Assembly: GCA_003050565.1 (NCBI GenBank)
Contig: PEBW01000003.1
Location: 1 to 64,000, forward strand
Source: Brockia lithotrophica
GTDB lineage: Bacteria > Bacillota > Bacilli > Thermicanales > DSM-22653
DNA: 64,000 nucleotides
Direction: 5' to 3'
Below the pieces are notes generated by a model. The model had not been told where the DNA came from and ran no database searches. It worked only from the letters and a program-made list of their open reading frames with translations. Positions 15,750 through 24,684 of this stretch are shown here, piece by piece; position 1 is the first letter of the stretch, and each line of letters starts with the position of its first letter. Both the position numbers and the translations under genes were made by a program.

Positions 15750-15938
15750 GACACATCCCTCCCGTCACAAAAAGTTCTCATTCCTTCCACCTCCAAGTCT
15801 ATCCCTTTCGTGGCACGAATGCAAGGCGCGAGGTGCTTCTCGTGTACAGGATATCCTGCAGTCGTAACCCGACGGACACGCAAAAACCTGGTTTTCCCGA
15901 AATTCCGTTTGGGCGGGCTGGATGCTTTTTCGGCAGAG
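15750..15938. promoter_or_regulatory. cbiM upstream region with a 12-bp palindrome
   Basis: The leader of the cbi operon. It contains the perfect palindrome CAGGATATCCTG at 15847-15858. A near copy, CAGGATGTCCTG, is found at 43251-43262 in the SPFH locus. I see no B12-box or other riboswitch core and no clear promoter boxes. Confidence 0.35.
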
Positions 15939-16169
15939 TTACCTAATCGGTTTGGGAAGGCACAGTTTTGTTTTGAACACGAGCAAATCGTTTGAGGAAC
16001 GTGAGGACTTCCTTTGGGCGACTTCCCGAAGTTCCGACGCTGCGGATACGACGGCGCGAACGGGTGCGGGGGCTTTCGGTTGCGCAGGCTGTGCGGGCTG
16101 GGCAGGCGCGGCAAGGGCCACGGGCGTGCCCGAAACCAGACTTGCTGCGATGAAAACTAAGACCGGCAA
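15939..16169 (-). pseudogene. Signal-peptide-bearing fragment, possibly a decayed exported gene
   Basis: A 76-residue frame starting at a TTG. It begins with a hydrophobic signal-like stretch (LPVLVFIAASLVSGTPVALA, then a likely cleavage site AA|PAQ), followed by a PAQ repeat and a basic tail. There is no ribosome site, since the T-run of the terminator at 16191 lies just upstream. It therefore looks like the front of an exported protein left after a deletion, or a chance frame. I do not recognise a family. Confidence 0.3.
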
Positions 16170-16190
16170 GTTTCTGACGCGAAAGAGACG

Positions 16191-16232
16191 AAAAAAAAAA
16201 GGCGGGTGGCCGCAAGGGATCGCGCCACCCGC
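16191..16232 (-). terminator. Strong terminator after the large exported protein gene
   Basis: GCGGGTGGC (16202-16210) pairs with GCCACCCGC (16224-16232); on the minus strand ten T follow (plus 16191-16200). It lies 64 bp after the stop of the 1627-residue gene. Confidence 0.93.
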
Positions 16233-16295
16233 AGGAAAGCGGGCGAAAGCGTATTGCGCAAAGCGATCTCTCCCTTCACCTCAGGCGGAAGAAGT

Positions 16296-19200
16296 TCATG
16301 GGGTTCGCAAAAAACTCCGGGGAATGCAGCCGATGGGCTCGGGGGAACCTTCAGCGGAGGACGTGCGGCTCCCCTCCCAAACGAAGGGATGTGACGCAAA
16401 CGGCCAGTTACTTTCCGGATTTCTCCCGGGGGAACTAGAGGGAAAGGAGCCAGACTGTGGGGATGTGGAAGGCAGTGCCGGGTTGAGAGGGTTGAGAGGA
16501 GAGAACGGGGGCGCTGCGCTCCCGGGCAGTTTGGGCAAAGTGGGAGGTACCACAGGAGGCACGGGGTTCACTTGCGGGACCTTGGGCAAAGTGGGGGGCA
16601 CCACGGGCGGCACGGGGTTCACCGGCGGCACCTCGGGCATACCGGCGAACGGGGTTACCGCAACGGGAAGGACGGCTTCCACGCCTTCCAGCCCTTCCAC
16701 GCCTACGCGAACCCGTGTCTTGCCCGTCCGGTGGGCGGTTACGACACCACCCTCCACCGTCGCGACTTGGGGATCGAAGCTTTCTGCGAAGAGCGCGTAC
16801 TCCCCTAGCGGGAGGCGGTTACCCTGTTCGTCGTAGAGGGAGACGTGGAGGGGCTGAGAGGTTCCCGGGAGGAGTTCGAGTGTCGACGGCTGGACTTCGA
16901 TGCGCGCCGGTCGCGGCTTGGCCTTGACGGTAACCTCGGCCGCCGCCTCCTTCCCTTGGAAGGTGGCGACGACGCGCCCGCGGACGTCCTCCCAGCGTCG
17001 TTCGGGGAAGAGGACGCCGTCTCGGATCGCCCCCAGGTCGCCTTCGAGGCGCCACTCCGCCCAGCGGGAGTCGACGGCGAACGCATTTTCGTGGGCGTCG
17101 ATCGCCGTGAGTTGGAAGGCGAGGGGATTCCCGCCGACTTCCACCGTCTCCGGCGCGATTCGCAAGAGGAGCGGCCGCACGGAAGCCGGATCGACGACGC
17201 GGACGCGGAAGGTCGTGCTCGTGTTGGCCACGCGCGCCGTGATCTCCGCCGTACCCTCCCGCTTCGCCCGCAGCGTGCCGGAGGCGTCGACCTCGGCGAC
17301 TTCCGGATCGGACGAGGACCAGCGCACCTCGACGTGCGACTCAAAGGGGTTCACGGCGTTGGGGACGTTGAGGGGGAGGATGTAGTTCGAGGTGAGGAGG
17401 GAGAAGTCCCCGTACAGCCGGAGGCGGCGCTCCGCCCCCGCCGGGATCTTCATCTCACCCCGGAGGAGGGCTTCGTCGACGACGGAGATCCGCCTCACGA
17501 GGGGGACGAAGGCGAAGTCGAAGTCGTTCCCCGAGATGTGGAGCTTCGTGTATGCAAGAATGCCGCCCCACTCGGGCCATACGTAGCGCTTCAGCGCTCC
17601 GTCTCCGTTGATGATGTAGCGCACGCCGTCCTTTTCCCACGTTTGGGCGGCGTGGAGGTGGCCGAACACGGCGGTAACCGCCTTTTCCGGGTGGGCGCGC
17701 TTGAACTCTCCCAGGATCTTTTCCAGATGCACGGCGTCGGCGTAGAGCATCTCGTGTTTCGTGCCGAAGGTGTCCCACGTCGGGTTATGGGTAAAGAGGA
17801 TCACCTGCTCCACGTCGTCCGCCGTAGCTTCTCCCTGCAGCACGCGCTCCAGGTAGTCGAACTGCGTCGGATCGGAGGCGGTGATGCTCTGGCCGAAGGC
17901 CGTATTCAGGGAGATGAGGAGGGCGTTCCCGTAGCGGAGGGTGTAGATGGCGGGACCGAAGCGGCGGTAGTAGTTCGTGAGGCTCCCCGTGTTCATCGCC
18001 TCGTGGTTGCCGGGGCTAAAGATCTGCGGCTTCTGGATCATGGCCGCGTGCGCATCGCCGATCGCCCACTGGGCAGGCGTATCCAGGTCCACGAGGTCTC
18101 CGTTTTGGATCACCAGTTCGGACTCGTCGCGGTTGATGAGGTGGGCGAAGTACGGCCCGAACCCCGTGGCGTGCGTGTCGGACCAGAGGGAAATCGTGTA
18201 GTGGCGAGGATCCCGGGGCTGCGGGACCGCCTGCACCGTAAAGCGCACCTCGGGAACCCGGTCTTCCGGAACCTCGAGGCCGTTTCGGCTCCGCGCGGAC
18301 ACGCGCAGCGTGTGTTCCCCGTCGGCCAGGGGCTCCGGCGGGATGAGGTAGGCGATACCCGAAGCTTCGTCGTAGGACGTGGGGGCGTACCGCACGCCGT
18401 CGAGGATGAAGGCGATGCCCTCCCGGTCCACCCCGCTCTTCCGCTGCACGACCCGAGCCGAAAGGCGCGGCGTCGGGGTGCGCACGACACTCCCGTCCAC
18501 GGGTAGGAGCTGGGAGATCTCGGGCGGGTCGACGTCCGGCGAGAGGTCCACGGCGAAGACCTTTTCGTAGGCGGGGTTCATCGCGTTCCCCGCCGTATCC
18601 CGGGCGGAGAGGTATACCGTGTGCCTCCCCTCGGCGAGTCCCGCGGCGCTCGCCCGTACGGCGACCGCGAACCCGCGTTCTTCTACGACTTCAAACGGAA
18701 GATCCCGCCCGTCGAGCCGAAAGACGATGCTTTCCTTGTCCACGGGCGCGCAGGCGCCGGCGATCCGCACCTCAAAGGTCACTTCGCCCGTGTACAGCGT
18801 ACCCGCGCTTGGAGAAAACGACGTGACGCTTGGTGGCTTCACGCACTCTTCGTCGTCCTCGGCGTAGACGAACTGGAGGTCGTCGAAGTAGACGGTACTC
18901 CGCACGTTGGGGGCGTTTTTGTTCGTCTCCACCATGTAGATGTAGTCGAAGGTGATCGGCAAGGGTACGTCCTCGGGGATGGCCACATCCACGTACTTCC
19001 ACCCGGTCCAGTCGATCCGCGAAGCCAGGTCGTACGTGCGAATTTGCCCGAGACCGTCTTTGAGACGCACCCTGAGCCACGGCGCTTTCCCGTCGCCGTA
19101 CACCCAGAGGGCGAACTTCTTGGGGCGGATGTGCGTCGTGTACGCCTCCGCGTGCCGCCACTCGCCTTGCGGGACGAGGTTGATCGTGCCGTTGTATACC

Positions 19201-21179
19201 CGCGTCCAGCGCGAGTAGTCGTAGGTGATCTTCATGCTGCGGCTTCCGCCCTTCGCCTGTTCCTCGGAGATCTCGCCCACGCCGCCGACGAACCCGGAAA
19301 CCGCCCAGCGGGAGTTGTCGCCGTGCTCGAAGTCCTCAAAGACCATGCGCTTCCGTCCGACGACGACTTCGACCGCCGCTTCCCGCTCGCCCACGCGGGC
19401 GACCACGCGGCCGCGGCGTTCCCCGTCCGTCCGAGCCGTGAAGACGCCCTCGCCGTCGACGCTTCCGATCTCCCCTTCCACGCGCCACGCGGCCGCCGCA
19501 TTTCCGATGACTACGGGACGGCCGGCGTCGTCAAACGCCTCGAGGTGAAAGGTCTTGCGCGCGCCGTTTTCTACGGCAATAGGTCCCTGTTCGCGGATGC
19601 GGAGCTCGGCCACCCGATCCACGACCCTCACCCGGGCCCGTCCTTCCGCGCCTTCGATCCGGGCGACGACCTCTCCCTCCCCCGGCCGCGCGCCGGCGTG
19701 AAAGACGCCGGCTTCGTCGACCCTGCCGACGTCACCTTCCGTGCGCCACTGCACGCGAAAGAGGTCGGGACGCAGAGGGTGTCCTACGGCGTCCGCGACC
19801 TTCACGTCAAACCTCTGCTCGGAACCGGTGTAGAGGACGACCTCCTTCGGATCGAGGACCACGCGGCCGACGTCCGGCGCGCGCTCTGCCAGCGTGACGA
19901 AGAGGATGCTGTTGGCGTTGGCCCTCTCGGAGCCGTCGCCCGGGCGGTTGACCACCGTGACTTCGGAAGAGCCGAAGCGGCGGGCGGCCATCGTCGTCGA
20001 CCCACCGCCGTCGAGGTTGACCGCCACCACCGCCCCGAGGCGCTGCATCGCCTTTGCGAATTCCTCCAGGTTCATCCCGTCGCTGATCCCGTACGAAGGA
20101 GCATCGCCGTCTACGGTGAGGGCGATCACCTTGCCGTCGGCGGTGAGGCCGATTCCCGTCCGCGGCCGGCGCGGGTGCGTGTGTCCGCCGGTTTCGTAGA
20201 CCATGGAGGAGACCTGTCCGTCCTCCACGAGCATCGTAAAGTAGCCGGCAATTCCTTCGCGCAGGTGGCGTTCGCGGCCTGCCGCTTCGTCACGTACGCC
20301 GAAGGTGAGGCGCACCGCGTCCCCCGGCGCGAGCGAGGCGAGTAGCGTCGCCTTTTCTCCCCGCGCGGCGAGGACGAGCTGCCCGTTCGTGAACGTCAGG
20401 GACTTCGTTCCGGAGCCCGAACGCACCTCGCGGACGCGACCTTCGAGCGCCGCACCGAGCTGCGCCCTGTCTCCGGCGCCTTCTACCAAGACGAGTACCG
20501 CGTCGGATTGGGAGGTTTGGACGGTTTCGAGTTCGTTGTACTGGTTCGTGAGTACGAGAAGGGCGTTGGAGTAGGCATCGACGTCGCGGTTTACGCCGTC
20601 GACGTCGAGACCGAAAGGCTCTCGTGCTGCCGTCGCCTGGCCTTCGGATGCCGGACGCACCTCCATCCGGCCCCAGAAACGCACCTGTCGGCTGATGAAG
20701 GGGCGGCCGTCTTCTTCGACGCCGAAAAACATCCACGTCGGCGCGAAGTACCCCGTGACGATGGCACCGTCCTTCACCTGCGGCCCCAGGCTGTAGAGGG
20801 CCCCGCCGATGTAAAACCCGTCGCCGTTGATCCCCCCGACGACGTGCTCTCCTTTGAAGATCTCCCGCTGGATCTGTCGCGAGAGCGTCTCGTTGTACCG
20901 CACCTTGTCCTTGGCGTGGGCCGTGATGATCCGCACGTCCGAGCGCTGCACGTCGGCGTACAGGGCGTGCAAGACGTTCTTCGTTTCGCCGTCTTGAACA
21001 CGGATTTCGCGATAGGCAATACCGGGCGCGACAACTTCGTCGGCGAGAACCTCTACTACGGCTTCGTCCGACCAGGCGTGGGCGTTTAAAGGAATGCCCA
21101 GTCCCTCGAGGAGGAAGACGAGCGCAAGCAGGACAATACCCAACCGCTTTCGCACAAGAGAAGCTGACCGCTTCGACAC
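16296..21179 (-). CDS. Large exported phosphodiester-glycosidase / metallophosphoesterase protein
   Basis: A 1627-residue exported protein. From the GTG at 21179 (GGGAGG site eight bases upstream) the signal peptide ends LNAHA before WSDE. About residues 60-390 form a phosphodiester-glycosidase (NAGPA) domain: GGINGDGFYIGG, RTGIGLTADG, VNLDGGGSTTM. Ig-like/bacterial Big-type repeats and a carbohydrate-binding-like segment (DFEHGDNSRW, about 625-790) follow. About 1000-1240 is a calcineurin-like phosphoesterase: WSDTHATG, NGDLVD, PGNHE, FTHNPTW, FGHLHAAQ. More Big-type domains and a Pro-rich tail with 17-residue repeats end it. Probably acts on cell-wall or extracellular phosphodiester glycans (inference). 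No LPXTG or SLH anchor is seen; the Pro-rich tail may span the wall. Single-gene unit with its own terminator. An ATG at 21239 would add 20 residues but hides the signal peptide. Confidence 0.88.
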   Translation of the reverse strand: MSKRSASLVRKRLGIVLLALVFLLEGLGIPLNAHAWSDEAVVEVLADEVVAPGIAYREIRVQDGETKNVLHALYADVQRSDVRIITAHAKDKVRYNETLSRQIQREIFKGEHVVGGINGDGFYIGGALYSLGPQVKDGAIVTGYFAPTWMFFGVEEDGRPFISRQVRFWGRMEVRPASEGQATAAREPFGLDVDGVNRDVDAYSNALLVLTNQYNELETVQTSQSDAVLVLVEGAGDRAQLGAALEGRVREVRSGSGTKSLTFTNGQLVLAARGEKATLLASLAPGDAVRLTFGVRDEAAGRERHLREGIAGYFTMLVEDGQVSSMVYETGGHTHPRRPRTGIGLTADGKVIALTVDGDAPSYGISDGMNLEEFAKAMQRLGAVVAVNLDGGGSTTMAARRFGSSEVTVVNRPGDGSERANANSILFVTLAERAPDVGRVVLDPKEVVLYTGSEQRFDVKVADAVGHPLRPDLFRVQWRTEGDVGRVDEAGVFHAGARPGEGEVVARIEGAEGRARVRVVDRVAELRIREQGPIAVENGARKTFHLEAFDDAGRPVVIGNAAAAWRVEGEIGSVDGEGVFTARTDGERRGRVVARVGEREAAVEVVVGRKRMVFEDFEHGDNSRWAVSGFVGGVGEISEEQAKGGSRSMKITYDYSRWTRVYNGTINLVPQGEWRHAEAYTTHIRPKKFALWVYGDGKAPWLRVRLKDGLGQIRTYDLASRIDWTGWKYVDVAIPEDVPLPITFDYIYMVETNKNAPNVRSTVYFDDLQFVYAEDDEECVKPPSVTSFSPSAGTLYTGEVTFEVRIAGACAPVDKESIVFRLDGRDLPFEVVEERGFAVAVRASAAGLAEGRHTVYLSARDTAGNAMNPAYEKVFAVDLSPDVDPPEISQLLPVDGSVVRTPTPRLSARVVQRKSGVDREGIAFILDGVRYAPTSYDEASGIAYLIPPEPLADGEHTLRVSARSRNGLEVPEDRVPEVRFTVQAVPQPRDPRHYTISLWSDTHATGFGPYFAHLINRDESELVIQNGDLVDLDTPAQWAIGDAHAAMIQKPQIFSPGNHEAMNTGSLTNYYRRFGPAIYTLRYGNALLISLNTAFGQSITASDPTQFDYLERVLQGEATADDVEQVILFTHNPTWDTFGTKHEMLYADAVHLEKILGEFKRAHPEKAVTAVFGHLHAAQTWEKDGVRYIINGDGALKRYVWPEWGGILAYTKLHISGNDFDFAFVPLVRRISVVDEALLRGEMKIPAGAERRLRLYGDFSLLTSNYILPLNVPNAVNPFESHVEVRWSSSDPEVAEVDASGTLRAKREGTAEITARVANTSTTFRVRVVDPASVRPLLLRIAPETVEVGGNPLAFQLTAIDAHENAFAVDSRWAEWRLEGDLGAIRDGVLFPERRWEDVRGRVVATFQGKEAAAEVTVKAKPRPARIEVQPSTLELLPGTSQPLHVSLYDEQGNRLPLGEYALFAESFDPQVATVEGGVVTAHRTGKTRVRVGVEGLEGVEAVLPVAVTPFAGMPEVPPVNPVPPVVPPTLPKVPQVNPVPPVVPPTLPKLPGSAAPPFSPLNPLNPALPSTSPQSGSFPSSSPGRNPESNWPFASHPFVWEGSRTSSAEGSPEPIGCIPRSFLRTP
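16531..16632. repeat. Two 51-bp tandem repeats in the Pro-rich tail
   Basis: Two copies, starting at 16531 and 16582, encode the 17-residue unit VNPVPPVVPPTLPKVPQ on the minus strand. Copy number is likely to vary between strains. Confidence 0.85.
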
Positions 21180-21197
21180 CTCCCCCACCTCCCGGAC

Positions 21198-21294
21198 GTA
21201 TTCGCATATTCCGGCTAGGAGAGATCTTATCGAATACATGTTGAGGGGAGGTAAAAATCAAGTAAATATTTCGTAAACGAGATCTAGGTATTCG
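21198..21294 (-). promoter_or_regulatory. Promoter region of the large exported protein with three GTATTCG boxes
   Basis: Minus-strand TTGATT (21261-21256), 17 bp, TGTATT (21238-21233) is a possible promoter. The heptamer GTATTCG or its complement occurs three times (21198-21204, 21231-21237, 21288-21294), and AGATCT twice nearby. The middle box overlaps the -10. An operator for an unknown regulator is plausible. Confidence 0.4.
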
Positions 21295-21527
21295 ACTCTG
21301 CCGTACGCTCGATAAACGTGAGCCCGAAATTCCCTTCGCTCCCGCCAAAACGAGAAAGCTCGGGCCTTGTGGACCCGAGCTCGGGTTGACCCTTCTTGAG
21401 CTGTCTTTCCGGTGGCCTTCTTTCGTGGCCGGTGGACTTCTTTCGTGGCGGCCCCTGCAGAAATAAACAGAGAATTGTCTCCCGGCCCAGGGGGCTTCCT
21501 CGAGCAAACTCGGCGTACTGGGCAAAA
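21295..21527 (-). terminator. Terminator downstream of emrB, and intergenic space
   Basis: AGCTCGGG (21357-21364) pairs with CCCGAGCT (21374-21381); on the minus strand the stem is followed by TTCTCGTTTT. The stem lies about 145 bp after the emrB stop. The rest of this space (21382-21527) holds no gene that I can see. Confidence 0.6.
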
Positions 21528-23096
21528 TCACGGGGAAAGCTCCGCGGGCGGAACCTCCGGGCGCGCGCGGCGCGGGAGGAAGAACGTGAGGAAGAGCGGC
21601 ACGAAGAGGATCCAAAAGGAAATGCGAAAGGCGTCGTTGATTCCGGCGACGAAGGCCGCCTTTTGCACCGTGCCGAGGACCTGAAGACCCAGCACGTTTT
21701 GCGCGAGCGGTACGGGCACCCCCAAGTTCGCCATCCCGTGGACGACCTGGGCGAAGATTTCCGAACGCGCGGGACCGGAAAACGCGTCTACGGAGGTGCC
21801 GAGATGGGTATTGGTCGCCTGGGACATCACCGTGACAAGAAAGGACGTCCCTACGGAACCCGCGACCATGCGGATCGTGTTTTGCATCGCCGTACCGTGG
21901 CTCTGGAGGGACTGCGGGAGGTAGTTCATCCCCACGGCCATGAGCGGCATCATGTAAAACCCCAATCCGATCCCCCGGAGGGTGTAAAGCCAGATGAGCT
22001 CTTCGTACGTCGTCTCCAAGGTGAGGTGGGAAAAGGCGTACGTCGTGACGAGGGTGATGAGAAACCCGAAGAAGGCGAGGGGGCGCGGTCCAAAGCGATC
22101 GAAGAGTGCTCCGGCGACGGGAGAAAGGAGCCCCATGACGAGCGAACCCGGAAGGAGGAGGAGCCCCGCTTCCAGGGGCGTGAAACCGCGGATCGTCTGG
22201 AGGTAGATGGGCAAGAGCACCATTGCCGAATACATGGCAAAGGTGGCCAACGAGCCGATGAGAAGCCCGAGGGTGAACACGGGATAGCGGAAGACGCGGA
22301 ACTCGAGAAGCGGGGTGTCCTGCGTGAGGGAACGGAGGACGAAGAACCCCACGAAGATTCCCCCGAGGACGATGGTGGCGAGGACCTCCGCATCTCCCCA
22401 CCCCTTTGTGCCCGCCTCGCTCGTCCCGTAGAGAAGGGAGCCGAACCCCACGATGGCGAAAAACGCGCCGAGCGGATCCCACTTGGGGCGCGTGACGGGG
22501 ATGATGGGGCCGAGCCACAGCGCCGCAAGAAAGATGTCGACGAGGATGAAGGGCAGAAAGAGGAAAAAGAGCATCCGCCAGTGGGCGTACTCGACGATCC
22601 AGCCGGAGAGCGTGGGCCCCAGGGCAGGGGCGAGGATGAGGGCGAGACCCATGACGCCCATCGCCTTCCCGCGCTGCTCGGGCGGGAAGATCGTGAGAAA
22701 GACGGCCATCATGAGGGGCATCATGAGGCCGGCGCCCACCGCCTGAAGGATGCGTCCCGCGAGGAGCACGTGGAAGGTCGGGGAAAATCCGGCGACGAGG
22801 GAGCCGAGGAAGTAGGCCCCCATCGCCGTGAGGAAGAGCGTGCGCGTCGAGTACGTGTGCATGAGAAAGGCGCTGATCGGCACGAGGACGCCGTTTACGA
22901 GGAGGTAGGAGGTCACGAGCCACTGGGCAGTCGAAGCGGAGATGTCGAAGTCCTGCATGATGTGGGGAAGAGCGATGTTCAGGAGCGTCTGATTGAGAAA
23001 CTCGAAAAACGCCCCGAGGAGGAACACGAACATGATCTTCATCGGAGAAGCCGGAAGATCCCGCGGGCGCTCAAAGGCCTCCTGCATCGCTGTCAC
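21528..23096 (-). CDS. EmrB/QacA-family (DHA2) multidrug efflux permease
   Basis: A 522-residue major-facilitator transporter with about 14 membrane segments, which places it in the DHA2 drug:H+ antiporter group. Visible marks are LNIALPHIMQDF (motif in helix 1), WLVTSYLLVNGVLVP, the GRILQAVGAGLMMP stretch of motif B/C, and LAPALGPTLSGWIVEYAHWRMLF. GTG start at 23096 with GGGAGGGG site. It follows the EmrA-like gene by 97 bp and should work with it, under control of the MarR gene further upstream. Substrate unknown. Confidence 0.9.
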   Translation of the reverse strand: MTAMQEAFERPRDLPASPMKIMFVFLLGAFFEFLNQTLLNIALPHIMQDFDISASTAQWLVTSYLLVNGVLVPISAFLMHTYSTRTLFLTAMGAYFLGSLVAGFSPTFHVLLAGRILQAVGAGLMMPLMMAVFLTIFPPEQRGKAMGVMGLALILAPALGPTLSGWIVEYAHWRMLFFLFLPFILVDIFLAALWLGPIIPVTRPKWDPLGAFFAIVGFGSLLYGTSEAGTKGWGDAEVLATIVLGGIFVGFFVLRSLTQDTPLLEFRVFRYPVFTLGLLIGSLATFAMYSAMVLLPIYLQTIRGFTPLEAGLLLLPGSLVMGLLSPVAGALFDRFGPRPLAFFGFLITLVTTYAFSHLTLETTYEELIWLYTLRGIGLGFYMMPLMAVGMNYLPQSLQSHGTAMQNTIRMVAGSVGTSFLVTVMSQATNTHLGTSVDAFSGPARSEIFAQVVHGMANLGVPVPLAQNVLGLQVLGTVQKAAFVAGINDAFRISFWILFVPLFLTFFLPRRARPEVPPAELSP

Positions 23097-23193
23097 GCCA
23101 ACCCCTCCCTTCCCGTTCCCGACGCGGATCCGAAGCGAGAGACGAGCACCCGCCGCCGACCGTTTGCACGCGCAAGGCCCCCGCGGTCGATCC

Positions 23194-24000
23194 TCAGCGG
23201 CTGCGCGCGATCTTCACCGTCGCCGAAAGCCCGGGGACGAGCTGCACGTCCTGGGGCACCGAAGTGAGCTCGATCCGTACGGGAAGCTTTTCCGACGTCT
23301 CGCCGGTCCCGGGAAGCACGGGAAGGAGGGAAAACATTCCTTCCGTGTACAGGCCCTTCTCCACGACCTTCCCCTGGAGCTTCGTGCCGGGGTATGCCGT
23401 GAGCCAGACGTCGACGTCGCTCCCTACCGCCACGTCGGGGTAATCCGCCTCGGATACGAGGGCGCGCACGTAGAGCTTCGAGAGGTTAAAGGCGTAGGCG
23501 AGAGGCGTCCCGGCTCCCACGAGCGATCCCTCTTCTTGGGAGCGTAGGACGATCGTTCCGTCTTGGGGCATCGTTACGGGGACGCGCACGCACAAAGCCT
23601 CGCCCGCAGCCTGCTCCGAAGCCTGAGGAGCGCCGGATTGCGCCCCGCCGGAAGCCGTACCCGCGGGGGTCTGTGCCCCTCCGGCCTCCGGCACGCCAGA
23701 CTGGGCCGCACCTGGAGTTCCGGCCGTTCCCGTCCCGACGACCGGTTGGGGAACACACACGTACCCGAGCACGTCGCCTGCCTTGTAGGCCTTCCCCACC
23801 TCTGCCGTGAACTCGACGAGTTTCCCGTTTTGCGGCGCGGAAATCGCGATCTTCGCCCCGTCCACCTTGGCGTCGTTCACCTGGACGTAGGTACTCCGCT
23901 CCTGGTACAGGTGGATCCCGTAGTACGCCCCGATCACCGCCGCCGCAAGCGTGAGAAGGACCGCCACCGTCCACGCCACTTTCGCCCCCGACTTCGACAT
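23194..24000 (-). CDS. EmrA/HlyD-like membrane fusion protein
   Basis: A 268-residue adaptor with one N-terminal membrane segment (AWTVAVLLTLAAAVIGAYYG). The biotinyl-lipoyl-like half-motif AKISAPQNGKLVEFTAEVGKAYKAGDVL, here AKIAISAPQNGKL, is followed by the second half PQDGTIVLRSQEEGSLVGAGTPL. Between them, where longer family members carry a coiled-coil hairpin, there is a low-complexity Gly/Ala/Thr/Pro/Gln segment (about 90-140). The C-terminal beta barrel ends VQLVPGLSATVKIARSR. Start ATG at 24000 with GGGAGGG site. In a single-membrane bacterium these adaptors assist EmrB-type permeases. The missing coiled coil is typical of short Gram-positive versions. Confidence 0.88.
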   Translation of the reverse strand: MSKSGAKVAWTVAVLLTLAAAVIGAYYGIHLYQERSTYVQVNDAKVDGAKIAISAPQNGKLVEFTAEVGKAYKAGDVLGYVCVPQPVVGTGTAGTPGAAQSGVPEAGGAQTPAGTASGGAQSGAPQASEQAAGEALCVRVPVTMPQDGTIVLRSQEEGSLVGAGTPLAYAFNLSKLYVRALVSEADYPDVAVGSDVDVWLTAYPGTKLQGKVVEKGLYTEGMFSLLPVLPGTGETSEKLPVRIELTSVPQDVQLVPGLSATVKIARSR

Positions 24001-24017
24001 CGTACACCCTCCCTTGC

Positions 24018-24109
24018 AGGTTCAATGCGTGCATGGAAATCCTCAGAGAGAGCTCAGAGTCCCCGGGCCCACACGAGGTTTACAGGTTCATCGTGTGCAC
24101 GGAAATCCT
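24018..24109. repeat. 26-bp imperfect direct repeat between marR and emrA
   Basis: 24018-24043 and 24084-24109 match at 22 of 26 positions (AGGTTCA, GTGCA and GGAAATCCT are identical). They lie directly upstream of the emrA start, where a second operator or a duplicated ribosome-site segment could be. Confidence 0.65.
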
Positions 24110-24130
24110 TCCCTTCTTCGGATCCACGGT

Positions 24131-24592
24131 TCAAAACCCGCGCTCCGCGTCCGAAGTGCCCGGCCCCAGGGCTTCGTCGAGAACCCTGAGACCGCGGACG
24201 CAGTTTTCGAGGAGGTCCTCTCCCATCTTTTCCAAAATCTCCGCGAAGCGCGCGGCAATCCGCCGTTCGGTGTCCCGGTAGAAGCTCTCCCCTTCCGGCG
24301 TCGCCCGAAGGCGGACGACGCGGCGGTCGCCCGGATCGACCTCCTTTTCTACGTACCCCCTACGCACGAGCCCTTCCGCCGTAGCCGTGACGAAACTCTT
24401 GCTCACGGAAAACCCCTGAGCCAGACTCCCCACGGAAACCGGCCCGTGCTCCAGCACGTACCGGAGAAGGGCTAGCTCGGCAAACGATACCTCCTGGACT
24501 TCGCGGGCCACTTCCTGCTTGACCCGGTGCCCGACTTTGCGGAGCAGGTGGTAGAACTCTGCCAGGTGCTCTTGCCTCCGCCTGTCCACCAC
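24131..24592 (-). CDS. MarR-family transcriptional regulator
   Basis: A 153-residue winged-helix regulator. The family core is clear: AELALLRYVLEHGPVSVGSLA, then recognition helix FSVSKSFVTATAEGLVRRGYV, and the wing DPGDRRVVRLRATPEG. The GTG at 24592 follows a GGGGAGG site; a second GTG is the next codon. It heads the cassette marR-emrA-emrB and probably represses it, as MarR proteins do for adjacent efflux pumps. A perfect inverted repeat at 24619-24635 upstream is the likely autoregulatory operator. Confidence 0.93.
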   Translation of the reverse strand: MVDRRRQEHLAEFYHLLRKVGHRVKQEVAREVQEVSFAELALLRYVLEHGPVSVGSLAQGFSVSKSFVTATAEGLVRRGYVEKEVDPGDRRVVRLRATPEGESFYRDTERRIAARFAEILEKMGEDLLENCVRGLRVLDEALGPGTSDAERGF

Positions 24593-24618
24593 CTCCCCCT
24601 CCCCTCGCGGACATATCG

Positions 24619-24635
24619 TTCGTTAACTAAACGAA
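24619..24635. promoter_or_regulatory. Candidate MarR operator
   Basis: Perfect inverted repeat TTCGTT-AACTA-AACGAA, 27 bp before the marR start. Size and symmetry are those of MarR operators. Confidence 0.65.
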
Positions 24636-24684
24636 TGAACCGAACGCCCACTATTATGCCCCGCCCTCCGGTGGTTGTCAAGGG

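Noticed and set aside
15750-15938. Cobalamin or NiCo riboswitch before cbiM
   Set aside because: No B12-box or four-way-junction core could be found in the leader.
16845-20345. Long plus-strand frames opposite the large exported protein
   Set aside because: Mirror readings of its codons; no motifs or start signals.
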